A stretch of 64,000 bases of DNA. Source: WLMZ01 sp963732585 (lineage in GTDB: Bacteria; Actinomycetota; Acidimicrobiia; Acidimicrobiales; Ilumatobacteraceae). Every line of letters starts with the position of its first letter. The first letter of the stretch is position 1. The DNA lies in NCBI GenBank assembly GCA_963732585.1, contig CAVSZY010000003.1:1364001-1428000 (forward strand), written 5' to 3'. The position numbers were made by a program, and so were the translations under genes. The notes below the pieces were generated by a model. It was not told the DNA's origin and did no database searches. It saw nothing but the letters and a program-made list of their open reading frames with translations. Below are positions 18,507-26,832 of the stretch, one piece after another.

Positions 18507-20339
18507 CTAGGCCTTGACCTTCTTGTTGGCCTTGCGGCGCTCCTCAAGTCCGAGTTGACGCTTGCGGATGCGGATCACTTTCGGGGTGACCTCGACCAGT
18601 TCGTCTTCGGCGATCCACTCGATCGCCGTTTCCAAGGTGTGGATGCGTGGCGCCGGCAGCTTGACGGCGTCGTCATGGCTGTGGGTGCGGATGTTGTTCT
18701 TCTCTTTGGGACGAACGGCGTTGACCACCATCTCGTCTTCACGGGCGCACTCGCCAACGACCATGCCCTCGTACAGCACGTCGCCGGGGTTGACGAAGAA
18801 CTGGCCGCTGAGCTGCAGCTTGTCGAGCGCATAACCCGTCGCCGTGCCCAGTCGGTCGGCGACCATCGCGCCGCCGCGGTTGTCGGGCATCTCGCCCGAC
18901 CATGGCATCCAGCCGAGGTGATGCTGGTGCAGCAGCGCCGTGCCGCGGGTGGCGGTCATCAACAGCGAGCGAAAGCCGATCAGACCGCGGCTCGGGCACT
19001 CGAAGGTGACGATCGTGCGCCCGGCATCACCGGGGCGAAGGTCGGTGATCCGGCCTTTGCGCGGCGCCAACTCTTGAGTGACCGTGCCAACGTGCTCATC
19101 GGGCACGTCGCAAACGCCACGTTCCTGCGGCTCGAAGCGCTTGCCGTTGACCTCTTTGGTGACCACCTCGGGGCGGCTGACCTGCAGCTCATAGCCCTCG
19201 CGGCGCATCGCCTCGATCAACACAGCGAGCTGCAATTCACCACGGCCAGCGACCTCGATGACATCAGGCGAGCCGGTTTCGAACAGTTTGATCGAAACGT
19301 TGCCGAGCAGTTCCTTCTCTAGGCGCTCGACGAGGTGGCGGCTGGTCAGGTACTTGCCGTCTTTGCCAGCCAGCGGCGAGGTGTTGACGCCGAAGGTCAT
19401 GCGCAGCACCGGCTCGTCGACGGTGAGGCGGGGAAGCGCCACCGGCGTTTCCACCGAGGCGATCGTGTCGCCGATCTCCACTTCGGGAAATCCGGCGACG
19501 ACGAACAGGTCGCCTGCAGAAAGCTCCTGCACCTCGTTACGGCTGACACCTTCGAAGGCCATCAGCTGGCTGAGGCGGCGCTTCAGCGGCGGCTGACCCT
19601 CGGCGAACTCTTCCTCCAACAGGGCAACGGTCTCGCCGCGGCGCATGGTGCCTTGGACGATGCGGCCGATGGCCAAACGCCCGAGATACTCGCTGGCATC
19701 AAGGGTGGTGACCATCGCCTGCAACGGCGCATCTGGATCACCTTGCGGTGCCGGGATCTTCTCCAGAATGGTGTCGAGCAGCGGCGACAGGTCGGCGTCC
19801 TGCGCTGGCATGCCGATACCGACCATCGCCCGACCCTCGCGGGCAACTGCCGAGATGATCTCAAAGTCGATGTGGTGATCGCCGGCGTCGAGGTCGATGA
19901 ACAGCTGGTAGACCTCGTCGAGTACTTCCTCAGAGCGGGCGTCGTGGCGGTCGACCTTATTGATGATGACGATCGCCGGAAGGTCACGGGCCAGCGCCTT
20001 TTGCAGCACATAGCGAGTTTGTGGCAACGGGCCTTCGGCGGCGTCGACGAGCAACAACACGCCGTCGACCATCGTCAAGGCACGCTCGACCTCGCCGCCG
20101 AAGTCGGCGTGGCCAGGCGTGTCGACCAGGTTGATCTTGACGCCCTTCCATTCCACCGATGCAGCCTTGGCCAAAATGGTGATGCCGCGCTCGCGCTCCT
20201 GGTCGTTGCTATCCATCACGCGGTCGACAACGGCTTGGTGGGCGGCGAAGGTGCCAGTCGAGCGCAACAGGGCGTCGACGAGGGTGGTTTTGCCGTGGTC
20301 GACGTGCGCGACAAGTGCGATATTGCGTAATTTGTTCAT
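18507..20339 (-). CDS. typA: Ribosome-associated translational GTPase TypA/BipA
   Basis: 610 aa. G domain motifs: ALVAHVDHGKTTLVDALL (G1), ERERGITI (G2), DTPGHADFGGEVERAL (G3) and VIINKVDRHDAR (G4). These are followed by beta-barrel domain II, two EF-G-like domains and the TypA-specific C-terminal domain (GECAREDEMVVNAVRPKEKNNIRTHSHDDAVKL), ending in a Lys-rich tail. Acts in ribosome assembly and stress or cold adaptation. Confidence 0.97.
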   Translation of the reverse strand: MNKLRNIALVAHVDHGKTTLVDALLRSTGTFAAHQAVVDRVMDSNDQERERGITILAKAASVEWKGVKINLVDTPGHADFGGEVERALTMVDGVLLLVDAAEGPLPQTRYVLQKALARDLPAIVIINKVDRHDARSEEVLDEVYQLFIDLDAGDHHIDFEIISAVAREGRAMVGIGMPAQDADLSPLLDTILEKIPAPQGDPDAPLQAMVTTLDASEYLGRLAIGRIVQGTMRRGETVALLEEEFAEGQPPLKRRLSQLMAFEGVSRNEVQELSAGDLFVVAGFPEVEIGDTIASVETPVALPRLTVDEPVLRMTFGVNTSPLAGKDGKYLTSRHLVERLEKELLGNVSIKLFETGSPDVIEVAGRGELQLAVLIEAMRREGYELQVSRPEVVTKEVNGKRFEPQERGVCDVPDEHVGTVTQELAPRKGRITDLRPGDAGRTIVTFECPSRGLIGFRSLLMTATRGTALLHQHHLGWMPWSGEMPDNRGGAMVADRLGTATGYALDKLQLSGQFFVNPGDVLYEGMVVGECAREDEMVVNAVRPKEKNNIRTHSHDDAVKLPAPRIHTLETAIEWIAEDELVEVTPKVIRIRKRQLGLEERRKANKKVKA

Positions 20340-20378
20340 CGTTCGGAGCTTCCGTAGTGGGGTGCGTTGCGGGCGTCT

Positions 20379-20394
20379 CGGGCATCGGTGCCCG
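20379..20394 (-). promoter_or_regulatory. Short hairpin upstream of typA
   Basis: CGGGCA-TCGG-TGCCCG forms a perfect 6-bp stem with a 4-nt loop in the 68-bp gap between the small acidic gene and typA. No U-tract follows on the minus strand, so it is not a convincing terminator; it may be a 5' UTR structure or processing site. Confidence 0.3.
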
Positions 20395-20407
20395 CGAGCG
20401 TCAGTTC

Positions 20408-20599
20408 TCAGTCGTCGATGTCATCGGGATCGTCGTCGTCATCGAACGTGACCCCGTACTTTTCAGCCAACGCGGCGTACTCATCATCTTCCGTCGGTTC
20501 ACGGTTTGATGACCCACCAAAACCCAGGTCGAATGCACTGGGACCTGCCTGCTTAAGCTTTCGCGCTTCTTCGAAGCGGCGGTGACGACCCTTCTTCAC
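20408..20599 (-). CDS. Small acidic-tailed hypothetical protein
   Basis: 63 aa. A basic N-terminus (KKGRHRRFEEARKLKQAG) is followed by a Gly/Ser patch and a strongly acidic tail (TFDDDDDPDDIDD). Its layout recalls small actinobacterial proteins with a basic head and Asp-rich tail, such as DUF3073, but the sequence is not clearly that family. GTG start with GGAG about 8 nt upstream. It lies directly upstream of typA on the same strand and may be co-transcribed. Function unknown. Confidence 0.6.
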   Translation of the reverse strand: MKKGRHRRFEEARKLKQAGPSAFDLGFGGSSNREPTEDDEYAALAEKYGVTFDDDDDPDDIDD

Positions 20600-20740
20600 G
20601 GTAGGGCTCCGAATCTAGAGAAATAACATCGGGTGCAATCCTAGCGTTGCCGAGAGCAAAGATTGCGGACATCACCGGTGTCAATTGGCGTGTTGCAGGC
20701 GTTCTACCTGCACAAGTACTCAGCTTAAACCAGGTGAGCG

Positions 20741-21538
20741 ATGAGTGCAGATCGCCCAAATCCGACGTGGCAGACTGCGGCTATGGGACGAACCGTTGCA
20801 GTGCTCAATCAAAAGGGCGGCGTCGGCAAAACAACGGTCACGCTCGGCCTCGCCTCTGCCGCAGCGCATCAAGGAGCGAGGGTGCTCGTCGTCGACCTCG
20901 ACCCGCAGGCGGCGAGCACCTGGGCGCTGGGCTACGACCCGGCCGACCTCGACGACACCAGCGCCGAGGTGCTCGGGTTCACCCCCGCCGAGGCCGCGGT
21001 CATCGGCAGCTATTGGTCCCCACTGATCGATCTCCTCCCCGCGTCCAGCCGACTACAGGGCCGCGAGCAAGGTTCGCCGCAACGGTTGCGCGGTGCGCTT
21101 GCAATGGTTTCCGGCCCGTACGACGTGGTGCTCGTCGATTGCCCTCCGAGCCTGGGCAACCTGACGGCCAACGCCCTGACCGCTGCCGATTTTGCGATCG
21201 TCGTCGTGGAACCGTCGGCGCTGGGAATGCGTGGCATCGCCGCTGTTGCCGACCTGATCGACGAGGTTTGGGACGCCCATAACCCGAATCTCGAACTCGC
21301 CGGTGTGATCGTCAACAAGATGCCAGCGATCGGCGGCGAGGCCCACCGTCGCCTTGCCGAACTCACCGACCTGCTCGGCAAGAAGGCCGTGTGGCAACCA
21401 ACGGTCCCTCACCGGGCAATTATCACCGAAGCGATCGGCGCGCGGCGGTCGTTGCATAGCTACGGGGCGCGTGCCACAGCCGCATCCGACGCCTTTGATC
21501 AGTTGTGGAAGAAGCTGCGCAAGACCGTTCGACACTAA
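20741..21538 (+). CDS. ParA family ATPase (orphan)
   Basis: 265 aa. Deviant Walker A VLNQKGGVGKTTVTLGLASAAA near residue 22, Walker A' VLVVDLDPQAAST, and Walker B VVLVDCPPSLGNLTANAL. These identify a MinD/ParA-type ATPase that dimerises on ATP and usually binds DNA or membrane non-specifically. No parB gene or visible parS-like palindrome lies beside it, so it is not the main chromosome-segregation locus. It may position another cargo. Start at 20741 is supported by AGGTGAG upstream; ATG 20783 is the alternative. Confidence 0.88.
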   Translation: MSADRPNPTWQTAAMGRTVAVLNQKGGVGKTTVTLGLASAAAHQGARVLVVDLDPQAASTWALGYDPADLDDTSAEVLGFTPAEAAVIGSYWSPLIDLLPASSRLQGREQGSPQRLRGALAMVSGPYDVVLVDCPPSLGNLTANALTAADFAIVVVEPSALGMRGIAAVADLIDEVWDAHNPNLELAGVIVNKMPAIGGEAHRRLAELTDLLGKKAVWQPTVPHRAIITEAIGARRSLHSYGARATAASDAFDQLWKKLRKTVRH

Positions 21539-21568
21539 CGGCACAGACGTGCGCACCCGGCCGACAAG

Positions 21569-22708
21569 CTAGACGTCGATCAGCCTCAGGCCACCGCGAC
21601 CGTCGAAGGTCAACCCCGCGTGGCCACTGACCAGACGTTTGACGTTGTCGCCGATCAGGTCGCAGCGCCAGCCAGCGGCCAAGCGGGCGTCCGGATCGTT
21701 GCGCAACAACCCGACGATGTCGGCGCGCGTGGCCAGCAGCGTCGGGTCGATCTTTTCTTGGCGGGCGAGTTCGCTGATCCAGGCAGAAATCAGCGTCACC
21801 GCCGGGCGCAGGTTGCGATCCAGTTCCTCGCCATCAGGCGCTGGCAGCGGTGCCTCCGACGCCCGTCCGATTGCCACCGCCTCCAGAATCTCCTTGCCGA
21901 TCGCGCCGCGCCAGTGACGCTCGTCGACGCCACGGGCATGGGCCAGTTCATCGAGGGACTGCGGCTGCTTTTGGGCAATACCGAGAATCGCTAGATCGGG
22001 GAGCACTTGGCGCACCGGCGAATCGATCGACATCGCCCGGCGCTCGCGCCAGGCGGCCAGCGAGCGGGCCACGCTGCGCGCCTGAGGACGCAAGGAGCGG
22101 GCATCCTTGAGCCGCAACCAGGCGTTCTCCGGGTCGGTTCCACTGGCGGGCTTGACGCGCAGTTCCTCGCACACCTCAGCCGCCCAATGATGGCGACCAA
22201 GCGCCTCGAGCTGCACGCTGAGCAGGTCTTGCAGCTCGAGCAGGTGTAACACGTCGCCTGCCGCATAGGTCAGCTGGTCATTCGTCAAGGGTCGGCGCAA
22301 CCAATCGGTCAGCCGGTCACCCTTGGGCACGCTGAGGCGCATCTCACCCTGCAACAGGTTGGTCAGCGAAGGCGAACTGTAACCGATGAACCCGGCCGCC
22401 AGTTGCGTGTCGAACAACCGGTTTGGCACCGCACCGCAGGAATGATTGAGCACATCCAGGTCTTGCTGGGCAGCGTGCATCACCGCCACCGCCTCGCTCT
22501 CCAGCAGCGGCCGCATCGCCACGAAGTCGACCTTCAGCGGATCGACCAGCGCAGTGCCGCTTGGCCAAGAAAACTGAGCCAGCGCAAGTTTGGGAAAGTA
22601 GGTGCGCTCGCGGTGGAACTCGGTATCGAAGGCGTAGCGGGGCTCGTTTTGCAGGGTGGCAACGAGGGCTTCGAACTCGGATTGTGATTCGATCAGCCGA
22701 TGACTCAC
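21569..22708 (-). CDS. rnd: Ribonuclease D (3'-5' exonuclease with HRDC domain)
   Basis: 379 aa. DEDD exonuclease: DTEFHRERTYFPKLALAQF (Exo I, Asp/Glu), AVMHAAQQDLDVL (Exo II), and LTYAAGDVLHLLEL (Exo III Tyr/Asp). The HRDC domain is around residues 210-290, and a further C-terminal helical region ends in SGHAGLTFDGRGGLRLIDV. Trims tRNA and other stable RNA 3' ends. Its ATG overlaps the rhodanese stop by four bases. Confidence 0.92.
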   Translation of the reverse strand: MSHRLIESQSEFEALVATLQNEPRYAFDTEFHRERTYFPKLALAQFSWPSGTALVDPLKVDFVAMRPLLESEAVAVMHAAQQDLDVLNHSCGAVPNRLFDTQLAAGFIGYSSPSLTNLLQGEMRLSVPKGDRLTDWLRRPLTNDQLTYAAGDVLHLLELQDLLSVQLEALGRHHWAAEVCEELRVKPASGTDPENAWLRLKDARSLRPQARSVARSLAAWRERRAMSIDSPVRQVLPDLAILGIAQKQPQSLDELAHARGVDERHWRGAIGKEILEAVAIGRASEAPLPAPDGEELDRNLRPAVTLISAWISELARQEKIDPTLLATRADIVGLLRNDPDARLAAGWRCDLIGDNVKRLVSGHAGLTFDGRGGLRLIDV

Positions 22709-23028
22709 CGGGGCTGATCTCCAAGCACGACGTCACGCCCGCTGTTGATCCAGGCCATCGTCCCACCGGCGATGTTGACAACGTCGAGACCGGCCTGGCT
22801 GAGCACATTGCAGGCCTGCATGCTGCGCGCCCCGGAGCGACAGATCAGCAGCGCCGGTCCATCGCCGCGAAAGGTATCGATGTGCTCGGCAACGGTCGAC
22901 AGCGGTACGAGCACAGCCCCAGGGGCGTGTCCTGCGGTGTACTCGTCGAATTCGCGAACATCGAACAACCGGCCGCCTTGGGCCATGCGGGCCGCCAGTT
23001 CGTCTACCGAAACCTCAGAGATTGCCAT
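22705..23028 (-). CDS. Rhodanese-like domain protein
   Basis: 107 aa, single rhodanese domain. The active-site loop CRSGAR (Cys near residue 70) is complete; FDVREFDEYTAGHAPGAVLVPL is the conserved N-terminal substrate region. Cytosolic sulfur-transfer role likely. Lying between mobA and rnd, it could contribute to molybdopterin-related sulfur chemistry, but that is a neighbourhood guess. Start 23028 is preferred because an upstream ATG at 23079 would overlap the end of mobA. Confidence 0.85.
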   Translation of the reverse strand: MAISEVSVDELAARMAQGGRLFDVREFDEYTAGHAPGAVLVPLSTVAEHIDTFRGDGPALLICRSGARSMQACNVLSQAGLDVVNIAGGTMAWINSGRDVVLGDQPR

Positions 23029-23039
23029 AGGCCGGAAGG

Positions 23040-23669
23040 CTACTTGTTGCCCATCTTGTTTGCCTGATTCTTGTGCCACTCTGCCGTGAAGCTGTCGAGG
23101 TCATCGCCGGTATTGACGTTGATCAACAGCTGATCATCGACGTCGACCTCGATCACGGTCAACGACTCGAGGACAGCGGTCACCGATCGTTGCCCGGCGG
23201 CGAAGGCCACCTGCAGCGTTTCGATCGCGCTCACGCCCCACACCGCGCACAGCGGCTGGCGCCGTCGGCCAACGGCGAGCACGACATCGACCGGTCCATC
23301 TCCTGCGCTCGACAGCGCCGCGCCGGTGAACGTCTCGACGAGGCCAGCCAAGAGTTCCGCGGTCACCGCGGGAAGATCGCAGGCCAGCACCAGGCAGCCG
23401 TGCGCGTCGCGCGCCATGACATGCTGCAGCGCACTGATGACTGCGCCGAGCGGCCCCTCTCCCGGCACCAGGTCGGCAACGGCGAGCCACTGCCCAGCGA
23501 GATGCGGCGGGCCGACAGCCACGACCTCATCGACAGAGGGCGCCAAGGCCAAACCCGCACGCTCGACCAGCGAAACACCCGCCACCATCAGGGTGGCTTT
23601 GTCACGACCCATGCGCCGACTGGCCCCACCGGTCAACACCGCGCCGATCAGGCGGGGATTGTTCGCCAT
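23040..23669 (-). CDS. mobA: Molybdenum cofactor guanylyltransferase-like protein
   Basis: 209 aa nucleotidyltransferase. N-terminal GAVLTGGASRRMGRDKATLMV is the MobA/MocA GTP-binding signature, and LVLACDLPAVTAELL holds the metal-binding Asp. MobA adds GMP to molybdopterin; MocA would add CMP, and the two cannot be fully separated by eye. Its ATG shares one base with the upstream DUF3151 stop. No other moa/moe genes are in the window. Confidence 0.82.
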   Translation of the reverse strand: MANNPRLIGAVLTGGASRRMGRDKATLMVAGVSLVERAGLALAPSVDEVVAVGPPHLAGQWLAVADLVPGEGPLGAVISALQHVMARDAHGCLVLACDLPAVTAELLAGLVETFTGAALSSAGDGPVDVVLAVGRRRQPLCAVWGVSAIETLQVAFAAGQRSVTAVLESLTVIEVDVDDQLLINVNTGDDLDSFTAEWHKNQANKMGNK

Positions 23670-24124
23670 CAGTCCAGGTCGCTGGGGATACCGGTTGGGT
23701 CGAGTTGAGCGACGAACAGCGCGATTCGTTCGGCCTCATCGAACTCGCCGATCTCGGCGGCCATCTTGCCGAGGCCGATCAAAGCCCGCAGAAACCCCCG
23801 ATTGGTCTCCTCGGCCCAGCGAACGTACCCGGAGCCGCGCCAGCCGTTGGCCCGCAACGTGTCGAGCCCGCGGTGATAGCCAACGCGGTACGCGGCGTAG
23901 CGCTCGATGGCGTCACGTCCGAGATCGCCAAGCGCCGCCCAGGCATCGATGTAGCGCGGCCACCGGGCGGCGACAGCGGCGACGCCGGCTCGACGCTCGT
24001 CGGCACCGCCGACCGGCTGATTGAGGGCCTGTGCCAGGGCGTGGCGGGCCTGGGCGTCAAAGGGCGCGAGCACCGTGGTCGGCGGGCCTTGTGGGCTGAG
24101 GTTGATCGGGCGTTGGTCGCTCAT
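23669..24124 (-). CDS. DUF3151 family protein
   Basis: 151 aa. The YRVGYHRGLDTLRANGWRGSG segment and ETNRGFLRALIGLGKMAAEIGE match the actinobacterial DUF3151 family, a TPR-like helical protein of unknown function. ATG at 24124 directly precedes the conserved region; 79 further in-frame residues upstream are the antisense of the next gene and were rejected. First gene of the DUF3151-mobA-rhodanese-rnd unit. Confidence 0.8.
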   Translation of the reverse strand: MSDQRPINLSPQGPPTTVLAPFDAQARHALAQALNQPVGGADERRAGVAAVAARWPRYIDAWAALGDLGRDAIERYAAYRVGYHRGLDTLRANGWRGSGYVRWAEETNRGFLRALIGLGKMAAEIGEFDEAERIALFVAQLDPTGIPSDLD

Positions 24125-24193
24125 GGTGTGCAAGCTAGCGACCAAGACCAACTTCCGGTATGCCACTCCCACCCGGCGAGGGATGTCTAACGT

Positions 24194-24466
24194 GTGACGA
24201 TGCTCGCCTTGACCGTCGCCGCCGCAAAGAACCTCGCCATCGTTGTCGTCCTCGTGCTGATCGCTGCGGCGTTCCTCACCGCCAAACTGGTCGCCAACGT
24301 CACCAAGAAGGCCGTCCTGCTGCTGGTCGTCGGCGCCTTGGCGCTCGGGGTCTGGAAGCAACGGGCCAATGTCAGCGAATGCGCCGATTCGGTGAAATCG
24401 ACGCTCGGTCAGACAGAGACGGTGTGCACGTTCTTCGGCAAGGACGTCACCATTCCAGGTCGCTAG
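24194..24466 (+). CDS. Small two-helix membrane protein, hypothetical
   Basis: 90 aa (88 if the ATG two codons later is used). Two hydrophobic helices (about residues 12-35 and 40-53) separated by a short Lys/Asn turn, followed by a soluble tail with two Cys (SECADSVK, ETVCTFFGKDV) that could form an extracytoplasmic disulfide. No family recognised. Its last 20 bases overlap the end of the convergent hydrolase. Confidence 0.55.
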   Translation: MTMLALTVAAAKNLAIVVVLVLIAAAFLTAKLVANVTKKAVLLLVVGALALGVWKQRANVSECADSVKSTLGQTETVCTFFGKDVTIPGR

Positions 24467-25247
24467 CCAGCAACGGTTTGAGCAAGCGGTCGGCGAACAG
24501 CGCCGCGTGGCTCAATGGTGCGCCGTGTCCAGCACCTTCCAGCCGCTCAAATCGCGCCGCCGGAAAGAGCCGCAACAACTCGGCCGCACCGCGGACGTGG
24601 AGGTCGACGGCCTGCTCGCCGTGGCCGAAGACCACCGGCGCTTGGATGTCGCTCGCCTGCCACGGCTGGTTTGTGCGGGCATCGAACATTTCGGCGACGA
24701 ACGTGCTGCCCTCGAGTCGGCGCGTGAGGCGGGTTGCCGCAGGCATCCGCTCCCACACCTTGTCGCCGAGCATCCGTCGCATGAATGCCTCGGCGATGTC
24801 ACCGGCCATGCCCTCATCGGGATTCGCTGAAAGGTCTGCGTGCTCGGCGAACGGCGGTTGTGGCCACCATTCCAGCCATGACAGTGGCGATTCGTAGGTG
24901 ACGACGGCCACGGTCTGGCGCGCAAACCGGGCGGCGAAGGCCAGGGCCACATTGCCGCCGAAGCTGTGACCAACGATGATCGCCCGTCGACCGTCGAGCA
25001 GCGTGGCAAGGTCATCGACGTGGGCGGCGATCGTGATCGGCCCCGGATGCCGACCGTCATGGCCAACCGAACGCCCGTAGCCGCGACGGTCGTAACGCAC
25101 CACGCGGCAGCGATCGTCAATCTGGCGGGCGAGCTTGAGCATGCCGGCGGAACGATCCATCGCCCCGTGGACCAGCACCACGAGGTGGCCGTGCGCTGGT
25201 CCGCTCTCAGCTACCCAGATCAAGCCGTGGTGTCGAGCCGAACTCAA
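24447..25247 (-). CDS. Alpha/beta hydrolase fold protein
   Basis: 266 aa. Oxyanion region LVVLVHGAMDRSAG, nucleophile elbow IIVGHSFGGNVALAFA (Ser near residue 100), and late catalytic His in LEGAGHGAPLSHAALFADRLL. Substrate unknown. I used the TTG at 25247 because it overlaps the pyruvate kinase stop as TTGA, implying coupling; the open frame runs far upstream into pyk and cannot be all coding. A second TTG 12 codons downstream is possible. Confidence 0.78.
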   Translation of the reverse strand: MSSARHHGLIWVAESGPAHGHLVVLVHGAMDRSAGMLKLARQIDDRCRVVRYDRRGYGRSVGHDGRHPGPITIAAHVDDLATLLDGRRAIIVGHSFGGNVALAFAARFARQTVAVVTYESPLSWLEWWPQPPFAEHADLSANPDEGMAGDIAEAFMRRMLGDKVWERMPAATRLTRRLEGSTFVAEMFDARTNQPWQASDIQAPVVFGHGEQAVDLHVRGAAELLRLFPAARFERLEGAGHGAPLSHAALFADRLLKPLLASDLEW

Positions 25248-26680
25248 CTGACCCGCACCAGGCGCAACACATCGGTGGCGGCGCCACTGGGTCGATCGGG
25301 GGCACCGGCGAGCACGGCGACGATGTCGCCGTCGCTGACCAAGCCGTTGCGCACCGCAGCCTCGACGGCGAACCAGACCATGTCGTCGGTGCTGGTGCAC
25401 GTATTGACCTGCACCGGGACCACGCCCCAGACCAGCGACAGGCAGCGAACCGTCATCGGATCGGGGCTGAGCCCGATCAGCTCGGCGCTGGGGCGAAAAC
25501 GAGCCATCGATTGCGCCGTGCGCCCGGATCGCGTGCAACACAAGATGGCTGTCGCCCCGGCGTCGGCCGCGGCTTGCGCGCCGGCGTGGCTGATGGCCAT
25601 CGTGATGCGCTCGGCGCTGTCGCCACTCCAACTGCGTTGGGCGCGCCCGAGCCTCGCCGCCCAGTGCGCGTAGTTGGCTTCCGCTTCGGCCCGCTCGGCA
25701 ATGCGGCACATCGTCTCGACGACACCCACCGGATCGTGACCGATCGCCGTTTCCGCCGAAAGCATCACGGCGTCGGTGCCGTCGAACACCGCATTGGCCA
25801 CGTCGCTGACCTCGGCACGTGTCGGCGATGGGGAGATGATCATGCTCTCCAACATCTGCGTGGCGGTGATCACCGGGACGCCCGTCTCGACGCAATGGCG
25901 AATGATCCGTTTCTGGAGATGGGGGACGTCTTCGAGCGGCAGCTCGATGCCAAGATCGCCGCGGGCCACCATCACCGCATCGGACGCGTCGATGATCGCC
26001 TCGAGGTTGGTGATCGCCGGGATCGTCTCGATCTTGGACACCAGACGAGCGGCATACGGCTGAATCGCAGCCCGCACCTTGTCGACATCCTTGGCTTCGC
26101 GGACGAAGGAAACGGCGATGAAATCAACGCCCTCGGCGGCCATCGCCGCAGCCAGCACCAGATCCTCGTCGGTCGGTGTGGTCAGGCGAAGCCGTTCACT
26201 CGGCAGATGGATTCCCGGGCGGCCCTGCACCAGTCCGCCGGTGTCGACGATGGCGATGACGCCTTGCTCGCTCACCGATTCGGCGATCATCGTGATCGCC
26301 CCATCACCGACCACGAGACGATCTCCGGCGACAACGTCGAGCAGCAACGTGTCGTAATCGACATGGATTCGATCAGCGGAGCTGGCGATATCGCCGGGAT
26401 AGAGCAGAACACGCCGGCCGCCGACGAGCTGCACGCCGCCTTCGGGGAATCGCCCAGCGCGCACCTTCGGGCCGGGAAGGTCGGCGAGCACGGCGACATG
26501 CGGGGCGACATCGGCGGCCGCAGCGCGCACATCGTGCAGCCGTTGGATGTGCTCCTCCAGCGGGCCGTGGCTGAGGTTCAAGCGCACGACGCCGACACCG
26601 GCGCGCAGCAAGGCGCGCAACATCAGCGGATCGGAACTGGCCGGGCCGATGGTGGCCACGATCTTGGTACGACGACTCAT
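25244..26680 (-). CDS. pyk: Pyruvate kinase
   Basis: 478 aa. PEP plus ADP to pyruvate plus ATP, last step of glycolysis. RRTKIVATIGPASSDP and RLNLSHGPLEEH at the N-terminus, the B-domain, the active-site signature AARLVSKIETIPAITNLEAIID with catalytic Lys, MVARGDLGIELPLEDVPHLQKRII and TATQMLESMI are all present. The C-terminal allosteric domain is complete. The upstream DNA holds short CTGACTGG repeats. Confidence 0.97.
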   Translation of the reverse strand: MSRRTKIVATIGPASSDPLMLRALLRAGVGVVRLNLSHGPLEEHIQRLHDVRAAAADVAPHVAVLADLPGPKVRAGRFPEGGVQLVGGRRVLLYPGDIASSADRIHVDYDTLLLDVVAGDRLVVGDGAITMIAESVSEQGVIAIVDTGGLVQGRPGIHLPSERLRLTTPTDEDLVLAAAMAAEGVDFIAVSFVREAKDVDKVRAAIQPYAARLVSKIETIPAITNLEAIIDASDAVMVARGDLGIELPLEDVPHLQKRIIRHCVETGVPVITATQMLESMIISPSPTRAEVSDVANAVFDGTDAVMLSAETAIGHDPVGVVETMCRIAERAEAEANYAHWAARLGRAQRSWSGDSAERITMAISHAGAQAAADAGATAILCCTRSGRTAQSMARFRPSAELIGLSPDPMTVRCLSLVWGVVPVQVNTCTSTDDMVWFAVEAAVRNGLVSDGDIVAVLAGAPDRPSGAATDVLRLVRVS

Positions 26681-26697
26681 CGGAGGTTACCCGTGTG

Positions 26698-26731
26698 CTG
26701 ACTGGGCTGGCTGACTGGCTGACTGGGCTGG
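26698..26731. repeat. Short imperfect tandem repeat upstream of pyk
   Basis: CTGACTGGGCTGG occurs at 26698-26710 and again at 26719-26731 (period 21), with a CTGACTGG copy between. It lies in the 152-bp divergent intergenic region between pyk and the M18 aminopeptidase. No protein or promoter role visible. Confidence 0.6.
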
Positions 26732-26832
26732 CTGGTGGGTTGACTCACGCTGCTCTACATCCCGAGCGTTCCGCGAGGCTCCGACCAAATTCGGGCTAGT
26801 CCTGCTCGATGACGCCATGCTAGCTATGAGGG

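Noticed and set aside
25248..25895. Long in-frame extension of the alpha/beta hydrolase into pyk
   Set aside because: Arg/Gly/His-rich shadow of pyruvate kinase; the TTGA overlap at 25247 gives a normal hydrolase length.
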